This document shows, piece by piece, positions 43,348-56,300 of a DNA stretch of 64,000 nt; within the stretch, counting starts at the first letter, position 1; each line of letters begins with the position of its first letter. Both the position numbers and the translations under genes were made by a program. The stretch lies in the NCBI GenBank assembly GCA_039583875.1, contig CM077153.1, positions 70,440,482 to 70,504,481 on the forward strand, given 5' to 3'. This DNA comes from Platanthera guangdongensis (lineage: Eukaryota > Streptophyta > Magnoliopsida > Asparagales > Orchidaceae). The notes under the pieces are model-generated. The model saw nothing but the letters and a program-made list of their open reading frames with translations. It was not told the origin of the DNA and made no database searches.

Positions 43348-44826
43348 TGTTGGAACACCCTATTACTGATTTGGGAAAGAATCACTATGTCCTTTAGGAA
43401 ATTTGTTTTGACCTCCTTGTATAGATCTAAAGGTCAATTAGTTTGAGTCTAAGGGTTAGTATTTAGGTTTGAAAGCTGCCCTCAAGACCCTTAAGACCAG
43501 ATATTTCAGTTCAGGAGACTAAGTCATTTCATCGAGCTCAGGTCGACGAATCGTCGAACTCCATTCGGCGATCTCTGAGCTCACTTCAACGAGTCGTCGA
43601 ACTCCGTTCGACGATCTTCGAGCTCAGATCGGCGTTCCTATCTCTAGTTTGTTTCCATATCTCTGAGCTCAGTTCGACGATAGTGGAGCTCAGATCGACG
43701 TTTTCTGCTTCAGTCTAAGTCCAGTCGCTGAGATCAGTTTAACGACAGTTGAGCTCAGGTCGATTTTTTTCTGGAGAGATCCACGTTTTTCGAGATTCAA
43801 ATTCAGTCAGTTTTGGTATTCCCTTCTATTTATTCCCAGCATTTATTTCAAGAATCTTGTGGCCGTTTTAATTAATCTGGAGCAAGTTTCAAGGAGATTT
43901 TAAAGGAATGTTTTATTGGACTTTGCTCCAGAAGACAAAATGCAGTTAAGGAAGTCATTTATGACAGGCTAACGGCTATCTTGGACAGAGAATTATTCTA
44001 TTCAGATCTAAGGAATAAAAGATGATTTTCATTCTGCTGGTTAACGACACAACACACAACAACAACAAGAAAGAGAAGAAAAAGTTGCAGACATTCACAA
44101 TCATAGAATTCATACAGGAACACACATCACTGAAGGAGATCAATATACTGAAATTTCTAGACCCCTTTTGATTCCAGTGTTCAAAGGCCTTATCATTTAA
44201 GACTCCAGACACCACACATTTCAGTTGCTGCTGGAATCATATTTTGCTGGAGATCCAATTTTTTGAAGGCCTATCACCCTACTGCAAAGCTTCACTTCCT
44301 GAACAAATCAAGATCTCAGGGGGAGCTTTGACAACATCCACTATCTTCTCTCTGATTGTTGATAGAGAAAATCATCTCATCTCTCTCTCTCTGCTGTAAA
44401 GGGTTTATCAAACTCCCTTCAAAAGTTTGTGTTGGTTTCTGAGACCTTGTCAAAACTTAGTGGTGGCAAGACACCTGATCAAAAAATCTAGTTTGGTTTT
44501 TGAGCACCTTATCAAAAGCTCATTGGTGCCCAGGACACCTGATCAACTCATCCTACAGTGGATTCCTACCTTGGGTGGTAGAAGAGTGGACTACCCAGAT
44601 TAATTGGGGAACCACTATAGCTCCTTGTGTCCTCTGGTTGCTTCTTTGTGTTTTGCTGTGTACTGTGTTGTTTTATCTCTTGCGTTCATATTTTATTTAC
44701 TGCAGCACTATACACATATTATTTAAATTAAGTCTTCCACTACAGATAATTTTTAACTTGAAAACTATTTTAATAAACTCTTTTCACCCCCTCTAGAGTT
44801 AAGGTAGATCTTATCCTCCACTTTCA
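43348..44826 (+). repeat. 5' LTR of Cop-B
   Basis: 1479 bp, from TGTTGGAACACCC to CCTCCACTTTCA. It aligns with the Cop-A 3' LTR, including the GTGGATTCCTACC, GGGGAACCACTATA and TTCACCCCCTCTAGAGT blocks near the end. Confidence 0.93.
43530..43775. repeat. U3 dyad array in Cop-B LTR
   Basis: Repeated GAGCTCAGGTCGACGAATCG / TCGTCGAACTCC units. Same motif class as Cop-A U3 and as the Cop-B spacer. Confidence 0.88.
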
Positions 44827-44828
44827 AT

Positions 44829-44840
44829 TGGTATCAGAGG
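44829..44840 (+). other. Primer-binding site of Cop-B
   Basis: TGGTATCAGAGG, 2 nt after the LTR end. Initiator tRNA-Met type. Confidence 0.95.
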
Positions 44841-45011
44841 GAGGTTGGTTAAAAATACCATACCTTAGTTGATTGTTATTCAACTAATTCCTCATCAGAT
44901 TAGTTGATCCTACAGGCTAACACCTGAACCAAAAGATCTCTGATAAGATCAATGTTTTATAGAGGGTTTTCATTTTTATTATTTGTATTATATTTATCCT
45001 TATATAAAACC

Positions 45012-46946
45012 ATGGCACAAAGCAAAGACTATGATAGCACCAGACCTCCAGTGTGCAATCTATCTAAGTTTGCACTTCGGAATGCAAGGATTAGATTGTA
45101 CATGAACTCTATTGATGAAAATATTTTTAATTCTGTTTTGACAGTGTGTCCAAGACCCCCAGAAAACACAAGTACAAGTGCTGTTCCACCTCCTTCAGGA
45201 ACAGATGCAGAAATCAAGAAATGGAAAGTGGCAGATGCTAAGGCAATGAATATTTTAGCCCAGACCATATCTGATGAAATATTCCAAAAAGTAGATGAAT
45301 ATAACTCAGCAAAGGACATCTGGGACAAGTTATCTGAGATAGTCTCAGGATCTGCTGATGAGAGAAAAGATAGAAGATCTCATCTCATAACCCAATATGA
45401 GAACTTCAAGAAAGGAGAAGCTGAGTCAGTAGCATATATGTATAATAGACTCAGTCTCATAGTGAATGAGCTGAAAACATTGGACAAAAAGATCTCATTG
45501 ACTAATCTCAATGATAAAATCCTAATGTGCTTCCCAAGCACTTGGGACTCAAGGATTTGGCCAATCAAGGATGCAAGAAGGCTAAATGAGATCACAACTG
45601 AAGCACTCTTGGGCAAGCTCAAGTCTTATGAGCTGCTCATCAAGAATAGAGAAGAAGAGCAGAAGGCTGCCTCACCGGCCATAAGAAAGGAAAAATCAAT
45701 AGCTTTCAAAGCCATTGAATATCAGCCTGAAGACAAGGTCACTGGCAATGAAGAGCTGCTAAGCCTACTGGTCAAAAGGTTCTACAAAATGGCTAAGAAG
45801 GATTTCAGGAAAATATCATACAGAGGGCATGACAAGCCAAGGTATGAAAGATCAAATAATAAAGAGATTATTTGTTTTGGATGCAGGAAACCAGGCCACA
45901 TGGTGCCTAACTGTCCAGAAAATAAAAACAAGGACAAGAAGGACAAGAAAGAAAGGAGAAAAGAAAAGAACTTCAAGAAAAATATCAATGAAAAACCCTC
46001 CTCCAGCAAGAACAAAAATACAAGGAAGGGGTTTGTTGCTGAAACTTGGAGTGAGACAGAAGAAGAATCTGAAGCTTCATCCAGCTCTAGTGATGATGAA
46101 GATGATGCTGATGAAAAATAATTCTACATGATGGCTATCAATGCCTCACAACAAAATTCTGATGCAGAAGAGTCAGAGTCAGAATCAGAGACTCAATCTG
46201 AAGAGCACCAGGTAATAAATTCTTTTGATTTTAATTCTGAGGACTTCAAGTGTGAGTTTAAAGCACTGTGTTTAGATTTATTAAAATCTGAGAAGGAAAT
46301 CATTTCTCTCAGAAATCAGCTATCTGAACACAGCACTTTAAAATCAGAAAACCTCAAACTCTCTGAGGAGTTGGAATGTTATAGGGAGCAGATAGATTCA
46401 CTGAAAAGTGAGCTATCAGAGGCCAAAAGGTTTGAAGAATCCCTCAATGGGAGAAGTATCAAACTAATGGACATCACAAGCACAGTGAACTCAAGATTCA
46501 ATAGTACACTGGGCTTGGGTGCTTCATCCAGCCAACCTGTAGTCTTAACAACCCCAATCAAATTTATCTCTGATAAAGGTAAGTGAGTTGTAGAGGTGGC
46601 TAGGAAGAATTCTGATTTACCTAATAAAACCAAAGTTCAACAGAAAATGTCGAACGGAGCTTGACGATCGTCGAATAAAGATCAACGATCTCAGGCTAAA
46701 TTGTCGAACTCAGGTCGACGATCTCTAAACCCTGAACTCTAGCATGGTCGATCTTCGAATGGAGCTCGACGATCTGACCCAAGATCGTCGAACTCAGCTC
46801 AGAGATTGTCGAACAGAGCTCAGAGTTTTGAAAAATCCTTCAAAGGCAAATCAAAGTTCAATCCTAGAGGTTCTACATCTCAGAGGTTTAACCCTTACAC
46901 TGAATGGATAATACCTCCTAGGAGATATCATCCTAAAGACTATAAG
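45012..46946 (+). pseudogene. Gag of Cop-B (broken; N-terminal 369 codons open)
   Basis: A copia gag starting MAQSKDYD at 45012, about 170 nt after the PBS. An upstream in-frame ATG at 44952 would add a hydrophobic leader and is rejected. The capsid (UBN2-type) domain is visible (WKVADAKAMNIL, AKDIWDKLSEI, NEITTEALLGKLKSYEL), then a zinc knuckle at residues 288-301 (CFGCRKPGHMVPNC), a Lys-rich tract and an acidic tract. TAA at 46119 interrupts the frame, which reopens at once (MMAINASQQ) with a coiled-coil stretch to a TGA at 46584. A dyad array lies at 46645-46815. The frame resumes as NPRGSTSQRFNPYTEW and is cut after GACTATAAG by LARD-Z. Family role: particle assembly and RNA packaging. 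Confidence 0.88.
46645..46815. repeat. CGACGATC dyad array inside the gag region of Cop-B
   Basis: Units such as GAACTCAGGTCGACGATCT and TTGACGATCGTCGAAT, the same class as the U3 array, interrupt the gag reading frame and bring several stops. Confidence 0.8.
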
Positions 46947-48059
46947 TGTTGAAACCGGAAATCCGGTCTCCCGTGGAGTTCGACACTTAGGGAAGGGGTG
47001 ACCGCGCACCTACTAGCCTCAAGCGAACGATCTAGGCACAAGACTAGGAACACAAGGGACAGACCCAAGGTCTCAGCGTGGAGGACCCGCCGCATACCCG
47101 GAAGACTAACTAACTCTTCCCCTCCCAAGCCAAGGGCTGAGCTAAGGCACCTTCGGAGGGCTCTCTTGGCCGACCGGAACATCCAAGGAGTATCTCAAGA
47201 TCCACTCCTTAACTAGAGGTGCCACCTCGGGTCTAAGTAAAACATTCCCCGCCCGCCTTACTATTGGCACAAAACTGCCCAGCAGCCCTACTCTACGCAG
47301 CCCCAATTGGGCCACTAATAGCGGAACTCCGCTACTCTGAAAGGATGGCAACGGGCCATCAGGGGCTTCCCGGCATCTATACCTCAGGGCCCGTACGGGG
47401 GAGCGGTTCACGAACACACCGCTCGCCCAAAACAGGAGGAGTAAACTATATCCATAGAGCATCACAGATATAAAAGAATATTACAGGAATATAAATTCCA
47501 TACTCGGCACGCAGGCCGGAAATATAAACAAAAAGGCCTTTGAGGGCCGGCACAAGTTTGGGCTTAAGCACGCTACTCCCCGCCTGGTACTGCAACACCT
47601 GTACGCCAACATCTCGACGAGCGGCGGCCAACTAGTCATCGGTCGGCTAATTTAAGCGGGCCAAACATATTGCACACACCCCATTTTTGGGGATACGGAG
47701 CGCATTCCCTGCAAGCGGCTAAATAAACAACTTCCTCGGAGTCTTCTCCGGGAACCCCAGAACATCACCAATCTTGCTCACACGTCCGGATGGGCTTCAC
47801 ACATCATGCCTAAACCCGTACTCACGCTTCCGGGTACTAATGCAATTAACTGCGGGGACATACACGTCAACCCGTCGGGGAGCTCCCTTCCCCCCACCCA
47901 TTGGTGTAGAGGGGCTTCCGTGCGAATATGGAAACAGAAGGCTTCACATGCCCAAGTTGAAACATCGTTACCCTTGTCGCGTGTTTGGCGGCGGGGACGG
48001 GAGAGGAGCTCCGGGTCGATTCTGCTGCGTGCGGCCGCGTCGGCGTTCGATCCCCACTC

Positions 48060-48175
48060 TAGGCCGAGCCTTGCTCCAGGCCGAGCCTCGCTCCAGGCCG
48101 AGCCTCGCTCCAGGCCGAGCCTCGCTCCAGGCCGAGCCTCGCTCCAGGCCGAGCCTCGCTCCAGGCCGAGCCTCG
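48060..48175. repeat. 17-bp minisatellite (GCTCCAGGCCGAGCCTC)
   Basis: About seven tandem copies. The right LTR has a matching array at 52504-52632 with single-base differences. Confidence 0.95.
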
Positions 48176-48689
48176 CCCGGGCTGCTGCTTTGCCGGCGAC
48201 GGAGGAAGAGAACGAAGGAGGCCGTGCCCTAGCCCGGGCGGTGGCCGGAGGGAGAGAGGGGGCGGGCGGCCCCTTGCTGCGCCAGTCCTAGGGCGAGAGA
48301 GGGAGGGCGCGGCGGTGGCGTTGCTTTGCCGGCGACGGGGGAGAGCGGGAAATGGGGGCGGCGGCGACATCGGCCCTGCTTGGCCGAGGGTGAGAGAGGG
48401 AGGGGGCGGGCGGCCCCTTGCTGCTCCAGGCCGAGGGTGAGAGAGGGAAGGAGGCGGCGGAGGCGCTGCTTTGCCGGCGACGGGAGAGGGCGGGGAAGGG
48501 GCGGCGGCGGCGGCGAGGCTCCAGGTCCGGGCTAGGGCTCTTCTTCCCCCCGATTTCTCCCTGCTGTAACCCGTGCCCCCTCTTTCTCTTATTTTTTCTT
48601 TCTCTTATTCCCCCCCCCCCCCCCGCCCACTTGCTGTGTCCCGGCCCTTTTTTTCCTAAACCGTGGCCCCCCTCCCCTTGTACTTATAT

Positions 48690-48801
<112 letters not shown>

Positions 48802-48952
48802 ATAAATAAAGAACCCGTGCGCATAGAACCTCCGCACGCACGTACGAGGACCCGCACGTTTCCGAACGGGGTCGCACCGACTCGTCGCCCACAACATGCC
48901 CCTAGGCTGATATTTGGGGAGGGTCCCACTCGCCCGGCTATGGGGTTGTACA

Positions 48953-49245
48953 CAATCCCCGCTCTTTTCGAGCTTGACACAAGCTCGGAAAGAATCATCC
49001 AACCAAACGTATCCGGCGAGTGGGAGCCGACCCAAAAAAAATGTTTGAGAGAAACTGGAATCTGCGCTTGGAGCATCGATCTCTCCATGACCTTTCTGAT
49101 CTTTTTGAATCATTCGATATCCTTTGGCTCACTGCTATCGAATTGCACTTATACCATTACTTACAACTAGTATACAATTTCTCGTGACATTGTGAAACAA
49201 CAGGGCTGTATCTTCTGTATCCTCTTATACACGCTGAGCTAATCC
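48953..49245. other. LARD-Z interior, PPT side
   Basis: PPT-like sequence (minus strand) and about 280 bp of non-coding sequence. Nothing else recognised. Confidence 0.6.
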
Positions 49246-50320
49246 TTTCCCCCCAGGTGTGCCTACAGCCCTGCCAGCTAATGAGAGCCTGACAGCGGGT
49301 CCACCCGGGGCCGAGCAGCACTCGGGGTCCCTTACCCCTCAGGTGTGCCTACAACCCTGCCAGCTAGTGGGAGCCTGACAGCGAGTCTACCCGGGGCCGA
49401 GCATCACTCGGGGTCCTGCAAAATATCCAAACTCTCTTTCCAAACTCCAAACTCTCTTTCCCTTACCCCCCAGGTGTGCCTACAGCCCTGCCAGCTAGCG
49501 GGAGCCTGACAACGAGTCTACCCGGGGCCGAGCATCACTCGGGGTCCTGCAAAAAGTCTCCACAAACCAACCCTTTCCCCCCGGGCCTGCCTACAGCCCT
49601 GCCAGCTAATGAGAGCCTGACAGCGAGATCTGCTTGGGGTCCACTACTACCACCATCGAGTGACTTCCAGCCCTGCCAGCTAGGTGAGAGCCTGATAGCG
49701 GGATCTGCTCGAGGCCCAAGGATGACACCGAGTGACTTCCAGCCCTGCCAGCTAGGTGAGAGCCTGACAGCGGGATCTGCTCGGGGTCCACTACTACCGC
49801 CATCGAGTGACTTCCAGCCCTGCCAGCTAGGTGAGAGCCTGACAGCGGGATCTGCTCGAGGCCCAAGGATGACACCGAGTGACTTCCAGCCCTACCAGCT
49901 AGGTTTGAGCCTGACAGCGGGATCTGCTCGGGGTCCACTACTACTTCCATCGAGTGACTTCCAGCCCTGCCAGCTAGGTGAGAGCCTGACAGCGGGATCT
50001 GCTCGAGGTCCACTACTATCGCCATCGAGTGACTTCCAGCCCTGCCAGGTAGGTGAGAGCCTGACAGTGGGATCTGCTCGAGGCCCAAGGATGACACCGA
50101 GTGACTTCCAGCCCTGCCAGCTAGGTGAGAGCCTGACAGCGGGATCTGCTCGGGGTCCACTACTACCACCATCGAGTGACTTCCAGCCCTGCCAGCTAGG
50201 TGAGAGCCTGACAGCGGGATCTGCTCGAGGCCCAAGGATGACACCGAGTGACTTCCAGCCCTGCCAGCTAGGTGAGAGCCTTACAGCGGGATCTACTCGG
50301 GGTCCAAAACTACCACGACT
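49246..50320. repeat. Minisatellite of alternating 72- and 75-bp units in LARD-Z
   Basis: Measured at GACTTCCAGCCCTGCCAGCT, units start at 49662, 49734, 49809, 49881, 49956, 50031, 50103, 50178 and 50250, giving steps of 72, 75, 72, 75, 75, 72, 75, 72. A-type units have GGTCCACTACTACC; B-type units have GGCCCAAGGATGACACC. More diverged units extend left to about 49246. Because both lengths are multiples of three, long ORFs exist on both strands (49476-50357 + and 50244-49606 minus); I treat them as non-coding until shown otherwise. Confidence 0.95.
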
Positions 50321-50439
50321 TGACTTTGCTCGAGATGGAGACATCTTATTTACTTAAGAGGTGCTGGAGAGTTAATTGCACCGATGCTTTTACAAATGGA
50401 GGACACATCCTATTCCTAAGAGAGATGATCTGGAAGTCG

Positions 50440-50940
50440 TCAAATCGGGAAGCTGACGTCCGAGTCTGTTCCTAATAATTCCTCCAATCGGAAGAGAGAT
50501 GCAATCGGGGAGACATAGGCCGACGTGCAAGGGGGGAGCTGATCTCGGCCGTCAGTGCAGAGGCTCGGTCTTACAATAGCGCTTAGAGTCCCGAGGCATC
50601 GTCCCATCATCCGAACTGGGCTATTTAAAAGGAACGGGTTGGACGTTTCGTATCCTGATCTAATGACAAAGATCACTTTCCGCCATGTCACATGTGATTG
50701 CTTGGAGAGATCGACCCTTCATCAAATCTGGGAGGTTAACGTCTAGGCTCGTTCCTGATAATTCCTCTAGTCGGAGGAGAGGTGCGATCGGGAGGACATA
50801 GGCCGACGTGCAAGGGGGGATCTGATCTCGGCCGTTAGTGCAGAGGCTCGGTACTACAATAGCGCTTAAAGTCCCGCGGCACCGTCCCATCATCCGAACT
50901 AGGCTATTTAAAAGGAACGGGTTGGACGTTTGGCTTCCGG
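50440..50940. repeat. 283-bp tandem duplication with TATTTAAAAGG boxes in LARD-Z
   Basis: Two diverged copies, each with ATAGGCCGACGTGCAAGGGG, CTCGGCCGT, GTCCCATCATCCGAACT and then GGCTATTTAAAAGGAACGGG (50619 and 50902). The TATA-like box reads on the + strand, opposite to the inferred element direction. The segment from the second box onward recurs at 63603-64000. Confidence 0.85.
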
Positions 50941-51387
50941 AGTCGATCGCGAGGCTAACCCTTGAAGCCCTCAGAAGCTCGCGGCGAATCGGTAGTAAAG
51001 GGAAAACTTGACCGCTACTGAATTACAAGGAAAAGATAACATATTACCGCTAGGGAGGGAACCCTTTCAGGTCACCCCGACTTCTAATACCTCTCAGCTG
51101 CTCTCTTACTCGATCTTGAAGATAATAACCTCCAGGTTTCTTGTTGATGTAACAAGTGGGGATACACGGGTTTTCACAGGTAGAAATGCTTCAAATAGGT
51201 GCAAATCTTATTTCGAATGCTATGGGATTCAAACAACAGCTATGGGAGGGGACAACTCCGAGTATGAGGACCTTACACACAAAGTGTCAACGCATGACCG
51301 TGGTCGTCACCTGATTCCACTTCTATAGCCATGATGTTCGCCCGAGTTCTTCTGTGCTGGTCACTCTCCACGCTCACCGCACCAAAA
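50941..51387 (-). other. LARD-Z interior, 5' leader side with PBS-like site
   Basis: Non-coding leader. On the minus strand TGGTGCGGTGAGCGTGG (51384-51368) is the candidate primer site, 3 nt from the LTR. No gene seen. Confidence 0.65.
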
Positions 51388-53187
51388 TGTTGAAACCGGA
51401 AATCCGGTCTCCCGTGGAGTTCGACCCTTGGGGAAGGGGTGACCGCGCACCTACTACCCTCAAGCGAACGATCTAGGCACAAGACTAGGAACACAAGGGA
51501 CAGACCCAAGGTCTCAGCGTGGAGGACCTGCCGCATACCCGGAAGACTAACTAACTCTTCCCCTCCCAAGCCAAGGGCTGAGCTAAGGCACCTTCGGAGG
51601 GCTCTCTTGGCCGACCGGAACATCCAAGGAGGATCTCAAGATCCACTCCTTAACTAGAGGTGCCACCTCGGGTCTAAGTAAAACGTTCCCCGCCCGCCTT
51701 ACTATTGGCACAAAACCGCCCAGCAGCCCTACTCTACACAGCCCCAATTGAGCCACTAATAGCGGAACTCCGCTACTCTGAAAGGATGGCAACGGGCCAT
51801 CAGGGGCTTCCCGGCATCTATACCTCGGGGCCCGCACGGGGGAGCGGTTCACGAACACACCGCTCGCCCAAAACAGGAGGAGTAAACTATATCCATAGAG
51901 CATCACAGATATAAAAGAATATTACAGGAATATAAATTCCATACTCGGCACGCAGGCCGGAAATATAAACAAAAAGGCCTTCGAGGGCCGGCACAAGTTT
52001 GGGCTTAAGCCCGCTACTCCCCGCCTGGTACTACAACACCTGTACGCCAACGTCTCGACGAGCGGCGGCCAACTAGTCATCGGTCGGCTAATTTAAGCGG
52101 GCCAAACATATTGCGCACACCCCATTTTTGGGGCTACGGAGCGCATTCCCTACAAGCGGCTAAATAAACAACTTCCTCGGAGTCTTCTCCGGGAACCCCA
52201 GAACATCACCAATCCGGCTCACACGTCCGGATGGGCTTCACACAGCATGCCTAAACCCGTACTCACGCTTCCGGGTACTAATGCAATTAACTGCGGGGAC
52301 GTACACGTCAACCCATCGGGGAGCTCCCTTCCCCCCACCCGTTGGTGGAGAGGGGCTTCCGTGCGAATATGGAAACAGAAGGCTTCACATGCCCAAGTTG
52401 AAACATCGTTACCCTTGTCGCGTGTTTGGCGGCGGGGACGGGAGAGGAGCTCTGGGTCGATTCCGCTACGTGCGGCCGCGTCGACGTTCGATCCCCACTC
52501 TAGGCCGAGCCTTGCTCCAGGCCGAGCCTCGCTCCAGGCCGAGCCTCGCTCCAGGCCGACCCTCGCTCCAGGCCGAGCCTCGCTCCAGGCCGAGCCTCGC
52601 TCCAGGCCGAGCCTCGCTCTAGGCCGAGCCTCGCCCGGGCTGCTGCTTTGCCGGCGACGGAGGGAGAGAACGAAGGAGGCCGTGCCCTAGCCCGGGCGGT
52701 GGCCGGAGGGAGAGAGGGGGCGGGCGGCCACTTGCTGCCCCAGGCCTAGGGCGAGAGAGGGAGGGCGCGGCGGCGGCGTTGCTTTGCCGACGACGGGGGA
52801 GAGCGGGAAATGGGGGCGGCGGCGGCGGCGGCCCTGCTTGCTCGAGGGTGAGAGAGGGAGGGGCGGGCGGCCCCTTGCTGCTCCAGGCCGAGGGTGAGAG
52901 AGGGAAGGAGGTGGCGGCGGCGCTGCTTTGCCGGCGATGGGAGAGGGCGGGGAAGGGGCGGCGGCGGCGGCGAGGCTCCAGGTCCGGGCTAGGGCTCTTC
53001 TTCCCCCCGATTTCTCCCTGCTGTAACCTGTGCCCCCTCTTTCTCTTATTTTTTCTTTCTCTTATTTCCCCCCCCCCCCCCCCCCCGCCCACTTGCTGTG
53101 TCCCGGCCCTTTTTTTTCCTAAACCGTGGCCCCCCTCCCCTTGTACTTATATCCAAATATATAATATATATAATATATTATATATAT

Positions 53188-53219
<32 letters not shown>

Positions 53220-53381
53220 TTTTGTTATAAATAAAGAACCCGTGCGCATAGAACCTCCGCACGCACGCACGCACGAGGACCCGCACGTTTCCGAACGGGG
53301 TGGCACCGACTCGTCGCCCACAACACGCCCCTAGGTTGCTATTTGGGGAGGGTCCCACTCGCCCGGCTACGGGGTTGTACA
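51388..53381 (-). repeat. LARD-Z LTR (right copy)
   Basis: 1994 bp, closely matching the left LTR, with differences mostly in the repeats (TA tract, poly-C, 17-bp array). Confidence 0.93.
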
Positions 53382-53386
53382 ATAAG

Positions 53387-56300
53387 AGTCAACCAGAGAT
53401 GTCTTTTATTTCTGAATTTAAAGGTTATCAACCTAGTCCCAAGGTAAACCGGGTCAAAAATAAATAAATTGGTTATGTGCATGTGAAGACCTATCCAACA
53501 TCAAACCAGCAATGGTATCTGGATAGTGGGTGCTCAAAGCACATGACAGGAAACAAGGACAATTTAACTTCCTTCAAAACCAAACTTGGACCCAAAGTAA
53601 TATTTGGTGACTCAAACTTTGGACTAATAAAAGGATATGGTGCAGTACAGATTGGCTCAGTCACATTCAAGAAAGTAGCCTATGTGGAAGGACTGAAGCA
53701 CAACTTAATCAGTATCAGTCAACTGTGTGATGAAGGCTATCAAGTGACTTTCAACAAATCCTCATGCAAAATCAAATCAGAGGACAACACAACTGTGTTG
53801 ACAGGTAAAAGAAAATGTAACATTTATCTTGTAGATTTCCTTTAAACCAAGGTAGATTTATGCTTGTTTAATTCTATTTGTAGACCTAATGAATTATGAC
53901 ATAAGAGATTAGGATATATAAACCTTAGAACCATTGCTAGGCTATCCAAGGACAACCTTGTTAGAGGACTACCTTTTGGCCCCTACAATAAGGAAGGACT
54001 TTACAGTGCTTGTCAATTAGGCAAGCAAACCAAAAATAGTTTTAAATCACTTAATAAGAGTGATTCACCTAGGATTTTGTATCTGTTACACATGGATCGT
54101 TTTGGACCCATTATAGTACAAAGCTTAAGAGGGAAATCCTATACTTTAGTGGTTGTAGATGACTTCTCTAGATTCACATGAGTGTTCTTTCTGAGGAAGA
54201 AGTCTGATAACTTTAAGTGTTTGACAGAGTTTCTCAAATGCATACAGAGTGAGTTCAATACTCACATTGCCCTTATCAGAAGTGATCATGGGACATATTT
54301 TGATTCTCTTCTTATGCAAGAGTTCTGTCAGAGTGAAGGGATCAGGCACACTTTCTCAGGTCCTAGAACTCCTCAACTAAATGGGGTAGCTGAAAGGAAA
54401 AATAGAACCCTTATTGAATCTGCTACTACATTATTGTCAGATGCTCACCTTCCTCTATCCTTTTGAGCAGAGGCAGTGAACACCTCCAACTATATGTTGA
54501 ATAGAAGTTTAATACATAAGCTGAAGGGCAAGACTCCCTATGAATTACTCAAATGGAAGAAACCTAAAGTAGATTACTTCAAAATCTTTGGTTGTATGTG
54601 TTACATTCATAATAATGACAAAAAATACTTAGTAAAATTTCAAGCTAAAGCTGATGAAGGAGTATTTCTGGGATACTCCATGATCAGTAAATCTTATAGG
54701 GTATATAATAAATCTACTCTCAAAATTGAAGAATCTGTTCATATATCTTTTGATGAATCTAATATGTCTTTTAAGGAGAAGAATACTTCTACCATAGAAC
54801 CTTTGCAGGTACACTCTCTAGGTGAAGACTTGGACAGGTTACAAATTATTCAAAAAGATGAAAGCAGTGAAGATGAAGAAGTCATTCAACATCTTGAAGA
54901 GAATCTTCTTGAAGAGCCAGTTGTTGTACCAGAAGAGGAAACAACAACACAGGTTGGTGAACAATCAACACCCCCTGTTGATTTAGTAACATCAAGAGAC
55001 CATCCAATCTCCCAAGTGATTGGAGACATCTCAGCTAGTGTGGAAACCAGAAATCAGGTCAACCAAAACCTGATGCACACTTACTTTCTTTCTCAAATTG
55101 AACCTCAATCCATTCAAGATGCAGAGCAAGATCCACACTGGATCATTGCAATGCAAGAGGAGTTGCATCAATTTGAAAGGAACAAAGTTTGGGAACTAGT
55201 ACCAAGGCCAAAGGATCACTCCATTGTTGGAACAAAATGGGTGTTCAGAAATAAATTGGATGATCAAGGAGTCATTGTAAGGAACAAGGCAAGGCTAGTT
55301 GCTCAAGGATACTCTCAAGAAGAAGGGATAGACTATGACCAGACTTTTGCACCAGTTGCAAGGTTAGAGGCCATAATAATCTTCTTAGCATATGCAGCAC
55401 ACAAAGGATTCAATGTATACCAGATGGATGTAAAGAGTGCTTTTCTCAATGGAGATATCAAAGAAGAAGTCTATGTCAGATAACCCCCATGTTTTATCTC
55501 TTCAACTCATCCTGATTATGTTTTCAAATTGCATAAAGCATTATATGGTCTAAAGCAAGCTCCTAGAGCATGGTATGAGACCCTAGCATGCTTTCTTCTG
55601 AAAAATGATTTTATAAGGGGTAGAGTAGATAGAACTCTTTTTATTAGAACCCATAAGTCCCATACCTTACTAGTACAAATCTATGTAGATGATATTATAT
55701 TTGGTTCTACTGATTCAAATTTGTGCAGAAGGTTTTCCATCATAATACATTCTAAATTTGAAATGAGTAGCATGGGTGAGCTATACTTCTTTCTAGGATC
55801 GCAAGTCAAACAACATGCTGAAGGCATATTTATTTCTCAAACCAAGTATGCAATAGAATTGGTTAAGAAATTTGGTATGTCTGAAGCATCATGTATGAAA
55901 ACACCTATGCCTACTAATGCTGTATTAGATGCTGATGAACATGGGAAACCTGTTGATCAGACAACATATAGAGCAATGATTGCTCTTTATTGTACCTTAC
56001 AGCTAGTAGACCCGACATAATGTTTGCTACATGCATATGCGCTAGATTCCAAGTGAGCCCTAGAGAGTCACACTTAACCTTAGTAAAAAGGATTCTTAGG
56101 TATGTGAAAAGTTGTCCAAATCTAGGTCTCTGGTATCCAAAAGACTCAGCATTTGACTTAACTGGATTTTCAGATGCTGATTATGCTGGATGCAGAATAG
56201 ACAGGAAAAGCACCAGTGGAACTTGTCAGTTTCTTGGTGACAGACTTGTCTCCTGGTTTTGCAAGAAACAAACATCTGTGTCAACTTCAACTGCTGAAGC

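Noticed and set aside
44952..45011. Signal-peptide-like hydrophobic extension before Cop-B gag
   Set aside because: The upstream in-frame ATG adds about 20 hydrophobic residues, but gag is cytoplasmic, and MAQSKDYD at 45012 matches the usual copia gag start.
47774..48535. Pro/Arg-rich ORFs in the LARD-Z left LTR and their copies at 52247-53234
   Set aside because: Compositional ORFs over a 17-bp GC-rich minisatellite, with no domain and no start context.
49606..50357. CRISPR-like repeat array
   Set aside because: Repeat units are contiguous 72/75-bp minisatellite units without unique spacers, inside a plant LTR element.
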